From NCBI GenBank assembly GCA_905147135.1, contig LR990060.1:3240001-3304000 (forward strand): a stretch of DNA of 64,000 nucleotides, given 5' to 3'. A program made the translations under genes and the position numbers. Below the pieces are notes generated by a model. It saw only the letters and a list, made by a program, of their open reading frames with translations, was not told the DNA's origin and searched no databases. Source of the stretch: Blastobasis lacticolella. Taxonomy: Eukaryota > Arthropoda > Insecta > Lepidoptera > Blastobasidae. Below, piece after piece: positions 21,855 to 33,279 of this stretch; within the stretch, counting starts at the first letter, position 1, and every line of letters begins with the position of its first letter.

Positions 21855-22085
21855 TGAAAACGTCGGAAAGTCCTTACTTCCTAAATTACTGAAGCGATTT
21901 TAATTAAACGATGCTCAGAACAAGAACCATCTCGATCAAACTGGCTATCAAATATAGAAACACCTCAAAATCGGTTCATCCGTTCAGGATGTACGAGGCC
22001 ACAGACAGATACACACATATACAGATAAAGAAATACACACGTCAAACTTACAACACTCCTCTTTCGTCAGGGATTAATAATTAAC
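21855..22085 (-). repeat. Repeat family G
   Basis: Inverted copy of a family with the consensus core CGAAATCGG...CCAGTTTAATCGAGATGGTTC...ATTAAAATCGGTTCAGTA. Other copies: 24848-25040, 25725-25950, 48890-49240, 55710-55950 and 58560-58745. Class unknown. Confidence 0.5.
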
Positions 22086-22126
22086 AGACGTTTTAAAGTA
22101 AAGTAAAATAAAAAATCAACAACCGT

Positions 22127-22380
22127 AGGCCCAACAACAATCTGGAACGACTTGTGGTGACGGGGAAAGTCGAAGGCAAGAGACCCAGAGGCCGAAGTCC
22201 GAAGAGATGGCCAGACCAAATATCCGAACAACTGGATAGATCCGTCAACGTCGCATTACATCAGGCGACTGATCGAACCCGATGGAGACATGCAATTGAC
22301 AAACTCCGAAGATGTGAGAGAAGAGAAGATCCTAAGCAGTGAGGGAACGACCAAGAAGAAGAAAATAAAAAAGTTGTTGA
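22127..22380 (+). pseudogene. RTE-like LINE ORF C-terminus
   Basis: Reads NNLERLVVTGKVEGKRPRGR, SPKRWPDQISEQLDRS, ATDRTRWRHAIDKLRR and stop at 22342, then an (AAG)n/A-rich tail. The GKRPRGRxPxRWxDQI motif and trailing RxRWR are typical ends of RTE-like reverse transcriptases. 5-prime truncated, and in frame over the visible part. Confidence 0.75.
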
Positions 22381-24082
22381 AAGCGCCAGCGGGCAACTAA
22401 ACGAATCCTTTAGAAACTTCAGGGTGCTAAGAGAATGAACTTACTACAACTCCTCTCATGTAGGTGGTTCTAGGATAGAACTCTAAACCCCTCCACTCAC
22501 TTCGGCTCACCTACTAGTTTCAGTTTCAGTTTATTTATTTATAACCATTGTTACATGTCAAAATTATCAAGTCAAAGTTATACATATTAAACACAATTGA
22601 TACAAAACACGTCAAAATTTATACAATATTGTCATTCATTATATAAATGTCAAATACATGTCAAAAAAATTCTGCTTATAAAGAATAATTGCTTAAAACT
22701 AGTATAATGATAGTAAGCAAAAAATATATATTGAACTACGGGATAAAATCCTTCAAGGAATAAAAAATAATTTTAATTAGCCACTGCTTTAACCGGCCCT
22801 TAAACGACGTGAAGGTGCATTCCTTAAATCATCGGACAATCTATTGTACACTAGCGAACCCAGCACGTAAACACTTTTTTTCAAACCGACCTGGGAGGTT
22901 TAGTGCGGTATGGAACAGAGTTTACCCTTGTTTATAGACGAGAGGACTTTTAGTATGTTCACTTTCTGAGTACTCTGGACTAGTTTCTGAAGGAATCGCT
23001 TAATTACCCGCTCACCCCCTCGACCTACACCCTCTTATGAGCTATTCGTTCATTTATTGTTATATTACACTGGACTTACACGCGACGTACCTTTTCGATT
23101 TCTTTTCCCGTCGTTTCGGTAGGGTTACACCCACCGTGGTCAGACTCAAACGCGAGTTTAGTTTGAAATAAGCATTCGTGGATTGTACTAGAAGAACATA
23201 TTTTGTAATCCTTAGTTTACAATCAGCTATATATGAGATGCAAATAAGTCTGTCTGTGTCAAAGAACCCGAATAAAACCTTTATTATTTCCTGGGTCCAA
23301 CTGGATAGAAGAAGGTACGACCGGATATAGAGTTTGCAATAAAAAAACAATCATTTTGGCGTTACTGTCCCGGTGTGCTCTTGCCGGTACCTCTCGCTTA
23401 TGATCTGTTTAAACTCACTTGTCTTATTTGGTGAACAAGCAATGCCCAAAACCACGACTTGCTGTATCAATCACGCTACGTATATTGTGTATAAATATCT
23501 TGAATTATACAAGAAATACATAGAATGTGAATTTCAACGAATACTGCTGCACATTATCCATTAAAATACATAATTTCCTGAACAGAACAAGTCAGTTTGG
23601 ACAGATTATACGAGTTGGACCACTTAGCCATTAGGCCACCGAAGGCTCTGATAGAGACCGCTAAAAAGTGCAGATAAAAGTTTAGAAATATAATTTTGTA
23701 TAATTATTCTTTATAAAAATATAAATTGGAGTAAGGCATAAAAACTAATAAAACTTTCTGAACATCTATTTCACCACAGACCTCACGGTTTCGTAACGCC
23801 AAACAAAATACCAAACATAGCAACAAAACTGAAATAACAAAGAGGCACAAATGGCTCGGACGGCAGCAAATCCAAATGTTAACCAGCAAATGATTTGAGG
23901 TCCCGAATTCTGGCTCACTTCGCTTATCAGGATTTAATTAGATAAGGGTTTGTTAAGACTATACAGGGCTATTATAGGCTTTATTGTTAATTGCGCTTTA
24001 ACCCTTGGACGTTAATTAGTTCCTTGATTTATTTAACGGAAATTTGAACGGGGAAGCTTCAAATTCCTTGTAATCGGATAGG
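22381..24082. other. AT-rich intergenic DNA
   Basis: I see no gene or named repeat. There is a TTTCAGTTTCAGTTTATTTA stretch at about 22520 and a SINE-2 head scrap at 23610-23650 (GGACCACTTAGCCATTAGGC). Confidence 0.4.
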
Positions 24083-24848
24083 GACCGTTTTGACGTTTCA
24101 TTATCGTTACCTACTGTTTAAAGGCGACGTCCACTGCTGTGCAAAGGACGGCAAAGGTTCCAAAGAACAACGAACTCAATATCGACATCATCAGGTTTTC
24201 AGTTTTCAAGACCGTTTTGACGTTTCATTATCGTTACTTACTGTTTAAAGGCGACGTCCACTGCTGTGCAAAGGACGGCAAAGGTTCCAAAGAACAACGA
24301 ACTCAATATCGACATCATCAGGTTTTCAGTTTTCAAGACCGTTTTGATGTTTCATTATCGTTACCTACTGTTTAAAGGCGACGTCCACTGCTGTGCAAAG
24401 GACGGCAAAGGTTCCAAAGAACAACGAACTCAATATCGACATCATCAGGTTTTCAGTTTTCAAGACCGTTTTGACGTTTCATTATCGTTACTTACTGTTT
24501 AAAGGCGACGTCCACTGCTGTGCAAAGGACGGCAAAGGTTCCAAAGAACAACGAACTCAATATCGACATCATCAGGTTTTCAGTTTTCAAGACCGTTTTG
24601 ATGTTTCATTATCGTTACCTACTGTTTAAAGGCGACGTCCGCTGCTGTGCAAAGGACGGCAAAGGTTCCAAAACAACAAAGAACTCAATATCGACATCAT
24701 CAGGTTTTCAGTTTTCAAGACCGTTTTGATGTTTCATTATCGTTACCTACTGTTTAAAGGCGACGTCCGCTGCTGTGCAAAGGACGGCAAAGGTTCCAAA
24801 ACAACAAAGAACTCAATATCGACATCATCCGGTTTTCAGTTTTCAAAC
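24083..24848. repeat. 127-bp tandem array, six units
   Basis: Units start at GACCGTTTTGA: 24083, 24210, 24337, 24464, 24591 and 24719, spacing 127-128 bp. Variant sites (GACG or GATG; CTTAC or CCTAC; CCACTG or CCGCTG) pair unit 2 with unit 4 and unit 3 with unit 5; units 5 and 6 share further changes. Because 127 is not a multiple of three, overlapping 78-codon frames appear in every unit. These are artefacts of the repeat. Confidence 0.95.
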
Positions 24849-25040
24849 CCAGACGACAGGGAGGGGTGTTAAAAGTTTGATGTGTGTATCTGTGGCTATG
24901 TGTATATTCGTGTGTGGCATCGTCGCACCCGAACAAATGGACCCATATCGATGCGGTTTTCTCTATTTGAAAGCCAGTTTAATCGAAATGATTCTTAGCT
25001 TTGTTTTATTAATTTCAATATTAATGTAGATTTGAGGTTT
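24849..25040 (+). repeat. Repeat family G copy
   Basis: Has GGGAGGGGTGTTAAAAGTTT, ATATCGATGCGGTTTTCTCT and GCCAGTTTAATCGAAATG. Its start coincides with the end of the tandem array. Confidence 0.5.
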
Positions 25041-25054
25041 CGGATAGGATATTA

Positions 25055-25290
25055 TTAGGACGATCTGAGTGGTTCCGTGGTCAACATGCCAGTCAGCCAT
25101 GCAAGAGGTTCCGGGTTCTATTCCCGGCTGGGCAGAAATTTAAATGACGAATTTTAATTTCTGTTAAAGTATGTATTTAAAAATAATATACAAGTAGTAT
25201 ATCAGCTAGCTAGCACCCATAGTACAAGCTTTGCTTAGTGTGGGGCTAGATGGCGCTGTGTGAATTTGTCCACGATTATTATTATTTATT
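25055..25290 (+). repeat. SINE-1 copy
   Basis: Head GACGATCTGAGTGGTTCCGT, a damaged B box (GGTTCTATTCCCGG), body with GGGGCTAGATGGCGCTGTGT and a (TTATTA)n tail. Confidence 0.75.
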
Positions 25291-26539
25291 ATTATTATCA
25301 TCACCACATATTTAAATAAACTAAATAAATTAGTCGTTTTGTCAGCTTTTGCGCCCCACTTAGACCGAATGGGTCAGATTTTGCTTTTTCCTGTCCGAGT
25401 CTTAAATACGATAGGTTCTACAGGGCGGTAGATACTGTCTTTTCCAACTAAGATACATGCGCAGGCAGACTCAGTAAATCCCCAGTAATTTACTCTTCAC
25501 CATTAGTTCCGCTTGCAGCGATTTAAGCTTTAATCACCATGCTTAATCTTCTAAAAGGGAAAATCGACGGGCTTTACTTTGTGCAGCAGATTCAGGTTTT
25601 ATTGTCTGTGTGCGTCCGGTGTATAGAATATTGTTTGCTAGAAGTTAATGTTACTTCCTGATTGGGGGAGATTTCCCGACTTTGTCGTTTTGTATTCGGA
25701 AAGTTTCGAGTCCTGTAGCGATTATTTTGATAAAATATATCGTAAGGTGTCATTTCTTAATGGCTGCAAAGCTAAGAAGCATGTCGATTAAACAGGTTAT
25801 CAAATGAAGGCCACCGCATCGAAATCGGTCCATCAATTTTGGGCTACGATGTCGTAGACAGACACACGCGTCAGATACTCACACATACCTACACATGTAA
25901 CACTTATATCACCCCTCTTTGCGTCGGGGATTAAAAATGGAATAATGTGAAGCATTTTAGATTTTAGTTTCCCGTTTAATTTTAGTTTCAAGACCCTTGG
26001 CCTTAATATAAAGTTTTACAAAGTAGTAAAGAGTTTTCCATAAAGGATTAAGTCCGACCTTTCGTTCGCTTTCCTATAAAAGGAATTTAATTTAAACTTT
26101 GTTAGTATCATTCTAAGTAATTTACGCTCGTTTGCACCGCATTGTTTTCACGTTTTACTTTGCTCCTGTTTGTATCGAGAAATATATTTAGATTTTCGAA
26201 AGGCTGATGTTTTATGGCTTTAATTAAATACGATAAGTTTTCTAGGAAATCCTAGAAATATAATTATATTTATTACACTCTAGTGGATCCGGCGCGACTT
26301 AATTCGCGTACATCTACTTTACCCGTACCTAACAAATTTTTCTTGCATATAAACCTACCTCATGAATCACCCCTATCTATTGTTGAAAACCGCATTGAAA
26401 TGCTTCGCGTAGTTTAAAAACATCTAAGCGTACATAGATACATACATACGTAGATACTTTCATAGATACATAGGGACAGACGGCGGGAAGCGACTTTGTT
26501 TTATACTATGTATAGATAATACGTATAATCGTACGTTGT
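25291..26539. other. Intergenic; family G and family L copies
   Basis: 25725-25950 is an inverted family-G copy. 26318-26515 (TCTATTGTTGAAAACCGCAT, GCGTACATAGATACATA, GGGACAGACGGCGGGAAGCG) recurs at 31588-31740. No gene. Confidence 0.45.
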
Positions 26540-26775
26540 GTTTCTGCCGGTGAGTAAGGTTTTCAGTGCTCCATGGGGTGGGAATATGGGGAACCGTGGC
26601 TTTGGCAGTGGAGGGACATTTGCCTTTTTGCTGCCAGAGTAACGTGTTACAGAGGTGTGAACGCATTAGCAATACTCTCGGTGTTGCTTATGTCTATAGG
26701 CAGTGGTGACCACTTTCCATTAGGTGGCCCGCTTGCCTGTTTGCCTACCGTATGACATAAAAAAAAATAGAATGG
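26540..26775 (+). repeat. Repeat-4, 5-prime truncated
   Basis: Begins TGTGTTTCTGCCGGTGAG and ends GTATGACAT then poly(A) at 26758-26767. Confidence 0.7.
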
Positions 26776-26889
26776 CGTCAAACATACCCCTTTCCATCTG
26801 AGGAGGCACTAAGCAGATAGAGAACATAAGTATTATTCCAGCTGCTACGGTTCTTACTTTTATTATAACGTTATTTATCCCGCGACCTT

Positions 26890-27242
26890 GTTAGCTTGGA
26901 TTTTCCGTCAGGTACTGTTTGTTACCCTCCGCTAATGCTCATGAGAGAGGCTCATGTCTATCAGTTGTCTGTTATGAGATGTGATGGTAGGGTACTTTTT
27001 TCGAGTTCGAAGGAAGTCTCGATCGATCAGGTTATGTCGTGGATCTACCAGCTATCCGCACGAGCCGTTTTGGTTCGACCTTTATAATGCGTACGGCTAA
27101 GGAATGGAACACGTTGCCAGCGAGTGTGTTCCCTGATCAATATAATCTGGACGCCTTCAAGACGGACATACTCCGTGTTCGGCAGCATCGTCATTTACCA
27201 ACAGGTGAGATGGCGGTCAAATTCCTGTCTTGTCTAATATAA
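26890..27242 (+). pseudogene. LINE ORF2 C-terminal fragment
   Basis: Frame 27039-27242 encodes IRTSRFGSTFIMRTAKEWNT, LPASVFPDQYNLDAFKTDIL and a GEMAVKFLSCLI end, the tail of a CR1/Jockey-like reverse transcriptase. Upstream, in another frame, MREAHVYQLS continues it, so at least one frameshift is present. It is followed by an A-rich end. Confidence 0.7.
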
Positions 27243-27599
27243 AAAAGAAACAATTTAGTTCTCAGACTAAGCTTATCTACTTTTACCAGCTGAAGAATAA
27301 GACAGACATTCTAACTGTTATGAAGCGGATATCCTGTATTATATTGCAATGTATCAAATTAGTCACGGAAATGGCAAGTCGGTAATTCAATTCGCCGACA
27401 GGAAACAAATCGTTTCTTGTCTATCTTCAAATGAAATTTATTGTTTGAGAGTAGATTGGGCAACGGTAAATATAATTGCGAACTAATGATGATCTTTATT
27501 GTTCAGTTCGTTTAAAATCCATCTATTGTTAGTTGACTAAACCACGGGTTCCCAAAGTGTGCATAAAGAGGAAGCAAGGGCACCGCGAGGCGCTCCCAT

Positions 27600-28031
27600 C
27601 TTCTCTTTTTTATGTTATATGGCACACAAACAATCACCCGAAAGATATATCTGATACAAACCTACAAGAAAGCTCACTGTCATTCAAATGGCAATGGAAA
27701 GGTCGATACTCGAAGTCTCATAGCGCGATTGAATCAGAAATCAGGAGAACTACAACGTAGTCAAACTACGGTCACCGACGTAGCCCTTAGCTCGAAGAAT
27801 TGTCAGGTTCAAATGGGGAGGGCACAAATCGCGTATCGTAAGACGTATCATGGGCTTCCCTCTCGCAAGGTGGACCGACGACCTAATAAAGGTCGCGGGT
27901 ACCAGCTGGTACCTGCAGCTGCATGCCATGCAGCTGCATGCGGCCGGTACAGGACAGCCTTTGTAGATCTCTGGGGGAGACCTATGCACAGCAGTAACAT
28001 GACGATGACGATGAGTCTCAGATTGTTATAG
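27600..28031 (+). pseudogene. RTE-like LINE C-terminus, frameshifted
   Basis: TVTDVALSSKNCQVQMGRAQ matches the TDV...KWQWAGHIA region, and WTDDLIKVAG (another frame, about 27871) the WxDDLxxxAG motif of RTE-like reverse transcriptases. GTGQPL*ISGGD ends it. Two or more frameshifts. A short GCAGCTGCATG tandem duplication sits at about 27916-27942. The (GATGAC)n tail is at about 28001. Confidence 0.65.
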
Positions 28032-28059
28032 TTTTTCTTTTGGCGTGCTAAACTATATG

Positions 28060-28400
28060 TTAAGAGAGGTAGGGCATAGCGGGGTATCTCGTTCGAATTG
28101 GAGCCGCCCGACTGGGGAAGTACTCCACCTTACAGAATATCGCATACTCTTTTAAATAGTATTGTGTTTCTGCCGGTGAGTAAGGTTTCCAGTGCTCCAT
28201 GGAGTGGGGATTTGAGGAACCGTGGCTTTGGCAGTGACGTGGAATTTGCCTTTTTGCTGCCAGAACAACGTGTTATAGAGGTGGGCCACGCATTAGCGAT
28301 ACTCTTGGTGTTGCTAATGTCTATAGGCAGTGGTGACCACTTTTCATCAGGTGACCCGCTTGCCTGTTTGCCTACCGTATGACTTAAAAAAAAATATATT
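28060..28400 (+). repeat. Repeat-4, full-length copy
   Basis: Full unit from AGAGAGGTAGGGCATAGCGG to GTATGACTTAAAAAAAAA. Close to the inverted copy at 16825-17185. Confidence 0.75.
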
Positions 28401-28689
28401 AATGTTAGGGTTCTACAGGACTAATGAATGTAAACTCCAGCGGACTGTATAAACTGGCATAATGCTGTGTAAGGATTACAGAATCGTTGACTAGGTACGA
28501 AGGTTTTGGACGATGGTTTGAAGGGAAGTGGAGAACGTAGATTTGCTCCGATATTGTTGTCAGGCGCCAACAATACAATGTGTTTTAGTTTAATTTATAT
28601 GAGGGACAAATTTAGGTACATACAAAGTTTACATACGCAATGTAACTTTTGTAAGACTCATTAGACCAAAAGGTCAAAAGGTCAGCCTC

Positions 28690-28845
28690 CTAGCAATGGC
28701 CGTCTCATCCAAATCGCGGAAGGTCACCGCGGCTGACGATAGCGGGTCGGCTAACGGGCCGCGGCCGATTGTGGACGAAACGACCGGTTTTTTGCGGGTA
28801 CACGACGGTGTTTGTATAGGATTTCGGTTGGCTAATGTAAGTACT
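28690..28845 (+). other. GC-rich exon-like island of unknown origin
   Basis: About 150 bp of GC-rich open frame. It starts at ATG 28696, reads MAVSSKSRKVTAADDSGSAN ... FLRVHDGVCIGFRLAN, and is followed by GTAAGT at 28847. The reverse strand is also open. I recognise no domain. It could be a first exon of an unknown gene or part of a transposon. Confidence 0.25.
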
Positions 28846-29079
28846 GTGTGTGCAAGAGTAGGGTTGCGAATGCGAATATCGAGTACAGAAACGAATATGT
28901 ATCTGTTAAGAATAAGAATAAAGACATTTATTGCCACAAGACACCACGACACGAAAAAAATGAACAAATTAAAAAATAATATGACAAAAAAAAGGAGTAA
29001 ACAAAAAAGAAGTACAATGTCCTACGTAGACACGCTAAAACTTACGTAGACGTTGAGCTGTTTGTTTTCTATGTCAATA

Positions 29080-29235
29080 ATGACCTAATCAGACGACTAA
29101 TGAGACGCAGCGTGGGTAGGCCTCCCACTGGTGGACCGACGACCTAGTATCGTAGGTACCAGCTGGATACGGAAGGCACAGGACCGGCCTTTGTTGAGAT
29201 CTCTGGGGGAGACCTATCCTCCCAGCCCAGCAAAC
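29080..29235 (+). pseudogene. RTE-like LINE tail fragment
   Basis: GGTAGGCCTCCCACTGGTGG, GACCGACGACCTAGTATCG, GGTACCAGCTGGATACGG and ATCTCTGGGGGAGACCTAT parallel the end of the element at 27600-28031. Non-coding now. Confidence 0.55.
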
Positions 29236-29969
29236 CTAAGAACCATCTAAATTAAATTGGTTTTCAAATCAAGTTCGCGTGCTGCGATACTCATAAAAAA
29301 GCCGATATTCGGCAAATGCGATGTCTCATTTCATCCCTACAGAAGATACATCAGTACACCCTATCCATAACCAGTATAAAATGACCTACCATCACTATGG
29401 ATGCGCATACTAACCGGAGACTCTCAAATAGGGTAGTTGGTATGTCGGTACGTGGTATGAGATCAGGTTTGTTTAAGGAGGCTGGGGACTGAAGGGATTG
29501 ATAGCGTTGATAGTTATTGGATAGTAACTTATACTTGTGTTGACATCCTTACTTAGAATAAAAAATGGTAAATTGTGTATGTCTGTCTGTACTCAGAGAT
29601 GAAATTCAAGATCAAAAGTCTGATCAAATTGTCACAATTAAAAATAAATCTCAGGGGTGGGTTATTTAAAATCATTGAAATATTGATAAAAATTTTCACA
29701 ATCATATCATGAAATAAAATGGTATGAATATTATTTAAAAGAACATTATTTCAAGTTATCCACCGTTTGGGTTTATTTTTTATAGTGACAATTTGTTTAC
29801 TTTTGATCTTGGGTTTCATCTCCGTGTGTAGGTACATTCGTTATCTCCTAAAACACGCAAGATTTTGATGCGGATTTCACTATTGGCCATATAGTTTTTC
29901 ACGAAATTTTTCATATCACTTCAACAGTCCATAACAGTCCGCTGGCCTCCATATACGTGGCATATCTGG
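29236..29969. other. Intergenic DNA
   Basis: Nothing recognised apart from a possible decayed inverted pair of AGATGAAA(T/C)TCAAGATCAAAAGT-like sequences near 29600 and 29800. Confidence 0.3.
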
Positions 29970-30225
29970 CTAGCTTAGCCGTGTGGTGACCGGTAGAGTA
30001 GAATAGCACCAAACCCTTACACTCGTGCAAGGCGACTAACATTTAGAGACAAAATATCTAGTCTCCATAAACTGGAAAATGGGCAGCAGCGTTTTTCATT
30101 GTTATGCTTGCAACACTGCGATCTCCAACCCGCCTGCCAAGCGTGGAGATTATGGCAACAACCTCCCCTTTTGCGGGAGAGGCCCAAAGTCCTGTAGTGG
30201 ACTGTTATGGGCGTTGATGATGATC
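29970..30225 (-). repeat. SINE-3 copy
   Basis: CCGTGTGGTGACCGGTAGAG, CAAGGCGACTAACATT, CCTGCCAAGCGTGG, and the GTTGATGATGAT tail. Confidence 0.7.
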
Positions 30226-30644
30226 TGGCTACTTTATCCTTCGAATAAAGTCGCGGGCAAAACCTAGTTCAGTCAAAACTTATGACATAAATTTTCACTT
30301 AAAACCGAAGTGATCTCATAACCTTCATAACGTTTGAGACTAATAAAATAAAATTGAACAGTCACAAACAGTCAAAGTTCAAATGTTATCGAATTCAAAG
30401 GCGCTGTCGGGAACATCAATGAGTGCCCCCCCTTAGACTTGCCCTTTGATTTTAGACCTGATTCATTCGAGCGAGGTCAAAGACAAATATATCAATGGAT
30501 AGGTAGGAGGAAATACGTAGATACTTATAGCTTTTGTAGTTAAAAGAAAACATTGTGTTAAAAGGGTTGCCGTTGAAAAAATGAGGATTGGGGTATAAAG
30601 TTTGGAATAATTAATTTGAAAAGATACATATGTTAATGTTAAAA

Positions 30645-30765
30645 CTAGTACATAACAGAAAAAGTTCTGGTCGTTCTGTAAATTGGTACATGCCGCACTG
30701 GGGTTCGATCCCAGTACCTCTCACATACGAGACCGACTTGCTATTCACTAGGCCACCGACGCTCG
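30645..30765 (-). repeat. SINE-2 tRNA-like head
   Basis: B box GGTTCGATCCC lies on the plus-strand side at about 30691-30701 (self-complementary style), with box-A complement CACTAGGCCACCGACGC. Only the head is present. Confidence 0.5.
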
Positions 30766-30944
30766 AGTAGATACGTAAATTAATGCGTGAAATTAGCTCT
30801 CGTTGTCCGAGTGTCCTTGTTACATATTTTACGGCGTAGGACAAATTGATTCTGTCGGTCACGTGAAAGAGTCCTCTGACTTACATTTAGTTATGCGTAT
30901 GACTAGAGTCGCTTGTTTGATGGCCTAGTCTGTTTTTGTCACCT

Positions 30945-31210
30945 TGGCGTTAATGTCCCGGTTGTGCTCTCGCGCACGAGGTCGCGGTGTCCGCCTTGAC
31001 CATTATCCAGGATTCGGCTGATCAGGTAATTACAGTGGAGCGACTGCCATCTGACCCCCGTGACCCTGTTAACAGAGGAACCTGACCAGATTGGATCATG
31101 GTTACATTCACATTTAGTCGCCTGAATGTGCAGGTTTCATCACGACGTCTTCCCTCAAAGTTAGAGCATCGGATGGTATTAAATTGATGTATATAACTTA
31201 GAAGAGAGTC
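30945..31210 (-). repeat. SINE-2 body
   Basis: TTGGCGTTAATGTCCCGGTT, GAGCGACTGCCATCTGACC, GAACCTGACCAGATTGGATC, and a decayed distal part. Confidence 0.7.
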
Positions 31211-31504
31211 TGCTTTCCAATCTTCTGAACAAAGTCCGTTGTTCAGATGTGTCAATAGACACACCTCGGCTATAATAAGTTCCCAAATGAAAAAAAAATT
31301 AATAACAATCTTTTATTGCGCGGTATCTACTTATCAGCCCAAACACGGTAGGGTTATCTTATTGCGTTCATTAGTTCCTATGACTATCATCTGACTAGCT
31401 CCATGGTACCATATTAATGCATTTTCATCAAAGTTATATAGGTATACAAAATTTCAGCTTTGACCAACAAATGGTCGGAAAATGGTTTGCAAAATTTTAC
31501 ATGT

Positions 31505-31590
31505 TTGTACATGGCCTCAGTGGGGTTCCAACCCTGTACCTCTCGCATTATGAGTCGGATACCGTTACCACTAGGCCACCGACGCGTACA
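31505..31590 (-). repeat. SINE-2 head fragment
   Basis: CAGTGGGGTTCCAACCCTGT and TACCACTAGGCCACCGACGC are the B- and A-box regions of the tRNA-like head. Confidence 0.55.
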
Positions 31591-31740
31591 CCTACTCTAC
31601 CCCTACCTACCTCTTCTTGCTTATAAACTTTCCTCTATCTATTGTTGAAAATCGCATTCAAATCCGTTGCGTAGTTTAAAAGATGTAAGCGTACATAGAT
31701 ACATAGGGACAGACGACGGAAAGTGACTATTTTATACTAT
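31588..31740 (+). repeat. Repeat family L
   Basis: Second copy of 26318-26515. Ends TGACTATTTTATACTATTTA. Confidence 0.5.
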
Positions 31741-31896
31741 TTATAAATATTTTAGATGTGAAAGTAAGTTGTATGTTACATTTTATGCTTTCTACTTTTG
31801 TAACTGCCCTACCGTCCTCATCCATGTCTTTTCAAATTATCGCATCAGCTGCCCGATCAAAAAGACTCCACTGATTTTCGACATTTTCTGAGTATC

Positions 31897-32095
31897 CCCG
31901 GCCGAACAGAAATTAAAATTCATTGAATTTATGAATTTTTATTTCTGATACTGGTTTGGGTGTTATATTATATATAATAAGAGTGTATTTAAAAATATAC
32001 ATAAAAGTAGCTCTCTGGCACCCATAACAAAAGCTTTGCTTACTTTGGGGCTAGATGGCGCTGTGTGAATTGTCCAAGCCTATTTATTTATTGTC
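31897..32095 (+). repeat. SINE-1, head-truncated
   Basis: Starts in GGCCGAACAGAAATTAAAAT and ends GATGGCGCTGTGTGAATTGT plus TATTTATTTATT. Confidence 0.7.
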
Positions 32096-32395
32096 CTCTA
32101 CCATTTTTTTTTTCAAATTATCGCATGAGCAGCCCAACCAACACCCCACTGTCTTTCGACATTGTAAAATAGGATTAGAGCGAATCCTAATTCTGCAACC
32201 CAAATGAGCACACACACATAGAATTAAGCTTTTTGTTTCAATGAGGACATAACTCAAGCTATTGTCTATGGCTGCCATTGTTTTCTCAAGATTAATGTCT
32301 GGCGTCGAGCAGATTCTCACTTTCTAACATACTTAGAGTAATGAGCGTTGGTATGAGGTTTAGGTTAAGGCTAGGGTTAGTAATAACCGGCTCCG

Positions 32396-32533
32396 CAGCG
32401 GCACCGCCGATCTCCAATCGCATGATATCACCCTCTGGAATGACGTCACAAAATATCCGAAATGCATGTTATGACGTCATTCCATAGGGATGGTGGTATC
32501 ATGCGATTGTAGATCGGCGGTACCGTTGCCGGT
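32396..32533. mobile_element. Foldback MITE with two CRE palindromes
   Basis: Arms ACCGGCTCCGCAGCGGCACC ... CGATCTCCAATCGCATGATA and their near-perfect inverted partner ending at 32533 (TATCATGCGATTGTAGATCG ... GCCGGT). Each arm carries TGACGTCA, at 32441-32448 and 32472-32479. No coding capacity. Confidence 0.75.
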
Positions 32534-32539
32534 CAGTTT

Positions 32540-32605
32540 GCAAAACCGATAACAAAAGTCGCCTGTGCCGGTAACTGGATGGGTGACCGTTTCGTATTTT
32601 GGAAC
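32540..32605 (+). repeat. Repeat-5 fragment
   Basis: CCGGTAACTGGATGGGTGAC followed by CGTTTCGTATTTTGGAACT. Confidence 0.4.
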
Positions 32606-32704
32606 TGAAGGCATATTGACTTAGATATGTGACGATCCTTATTTGCTATCAATTTGATCAACTATTGTAGCTATTACGTTATTTTGAAACCAGACAACTA
32701 CTGT

Positions 32705-32975
32705 AATCATCATCACAGCCCGTAACAGTCCACTGCAGGTCTTAGGGCCTCTCCCACGAATGGGAAGGTTATTGCCATATTCTCCACGCTTGGCAGGCGG
32801 GTTGGAGATCGCAGTGTTGAAATATAACAATGGAAAATGCTGCTGCCCATTTTCCAGACTACGGAGACTCTTGATCTTTTGCCTCGGAAACATTAGTCGC
32901 CTTGTACGACACCCATGAGTGTAAGGGGTTGGTGCTATTCTACTCTGCCGGACACCACACGGCCACACGGACTAC
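32705..32975 (+). repeat. SINE-3, nearly complete copy
   Basis: ATCATCATCACAGCCCGTAA, CCACGCTTGGCAGGCGGG, TTAGTCGCCTTGTACGACAC, CTCTGCCGGACACCACACGG. It contains a 109-codon minus-strand frame that is a shadow. Confidence 0.7.
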
Positions 32976-33167
32976 TCTGATATTTATTTGGAATTTTGTA
33001 TATAATGAGTAATGACATGTAATTTAATAGTTACCATTAAATGAATATGAATATGAAAATAATCGATCTATATTCGATTACACAAGCGACCCAGCTCAGT
33101 CAGTCAAAATAAATTACTTCCTGTAATAAGCATCTACCTAACTAGATATTTTTTTCTTTGTCCGCAG

Positions 33168-33229
33168 AACCATGCACCAATGTGGGAGGAGTTCATATCG
33201 AAGGCGTCCAAACTTCACTCGGCTTTAAA
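33168..33229 (+). CDS. mim: MTSS1/missing-in-metastasis orthologue, I-BAR domain exon
   Basis: This 62-nt exon encodes NHAPMWEEFISKASKLHSAL plus two bases of a Lys codon. The acceptor is TTTGTCCGCAG and the donor GTAAGT. It aligns with the early part of the IMD (inverse-BAR) domain of vertebrate MTSS1, which has a WEDFINKAGKL core at the same place. The protein bends and tubulates plasma membrane and links it to actin. Phase runs 0 in, 2 out, and joins exactly to the exon at 36138. The exon with the start Met was not found upstream in this window. The symbol is taken from the Drosophila orthologue and rests on a short match. Confidence 0.8.
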
Positions 33230-33279
33230 GTAAGTGTTTTTTCATAATACTCCAATCATGCGATAAGTTTTTACAGATT

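Noticed and set aside
24139..24729. Series of similar 69-78 codon open frames
   Set aside because: They are the same 127-bp tandem unit read in successive frames; no start context, domain or codon bias.
24083..24848. CRISPR-like regularly spaced repeats
   Set aside because: The whole 127-bp unit repeats with no unique spacers, and the genome is eukaryotic.
27612..28031. 139-codon frame as a new gene
   Set aside because: It is a frameshifted end of an RTE-like reverse transcriptase, with the conserved motifs split among frames.
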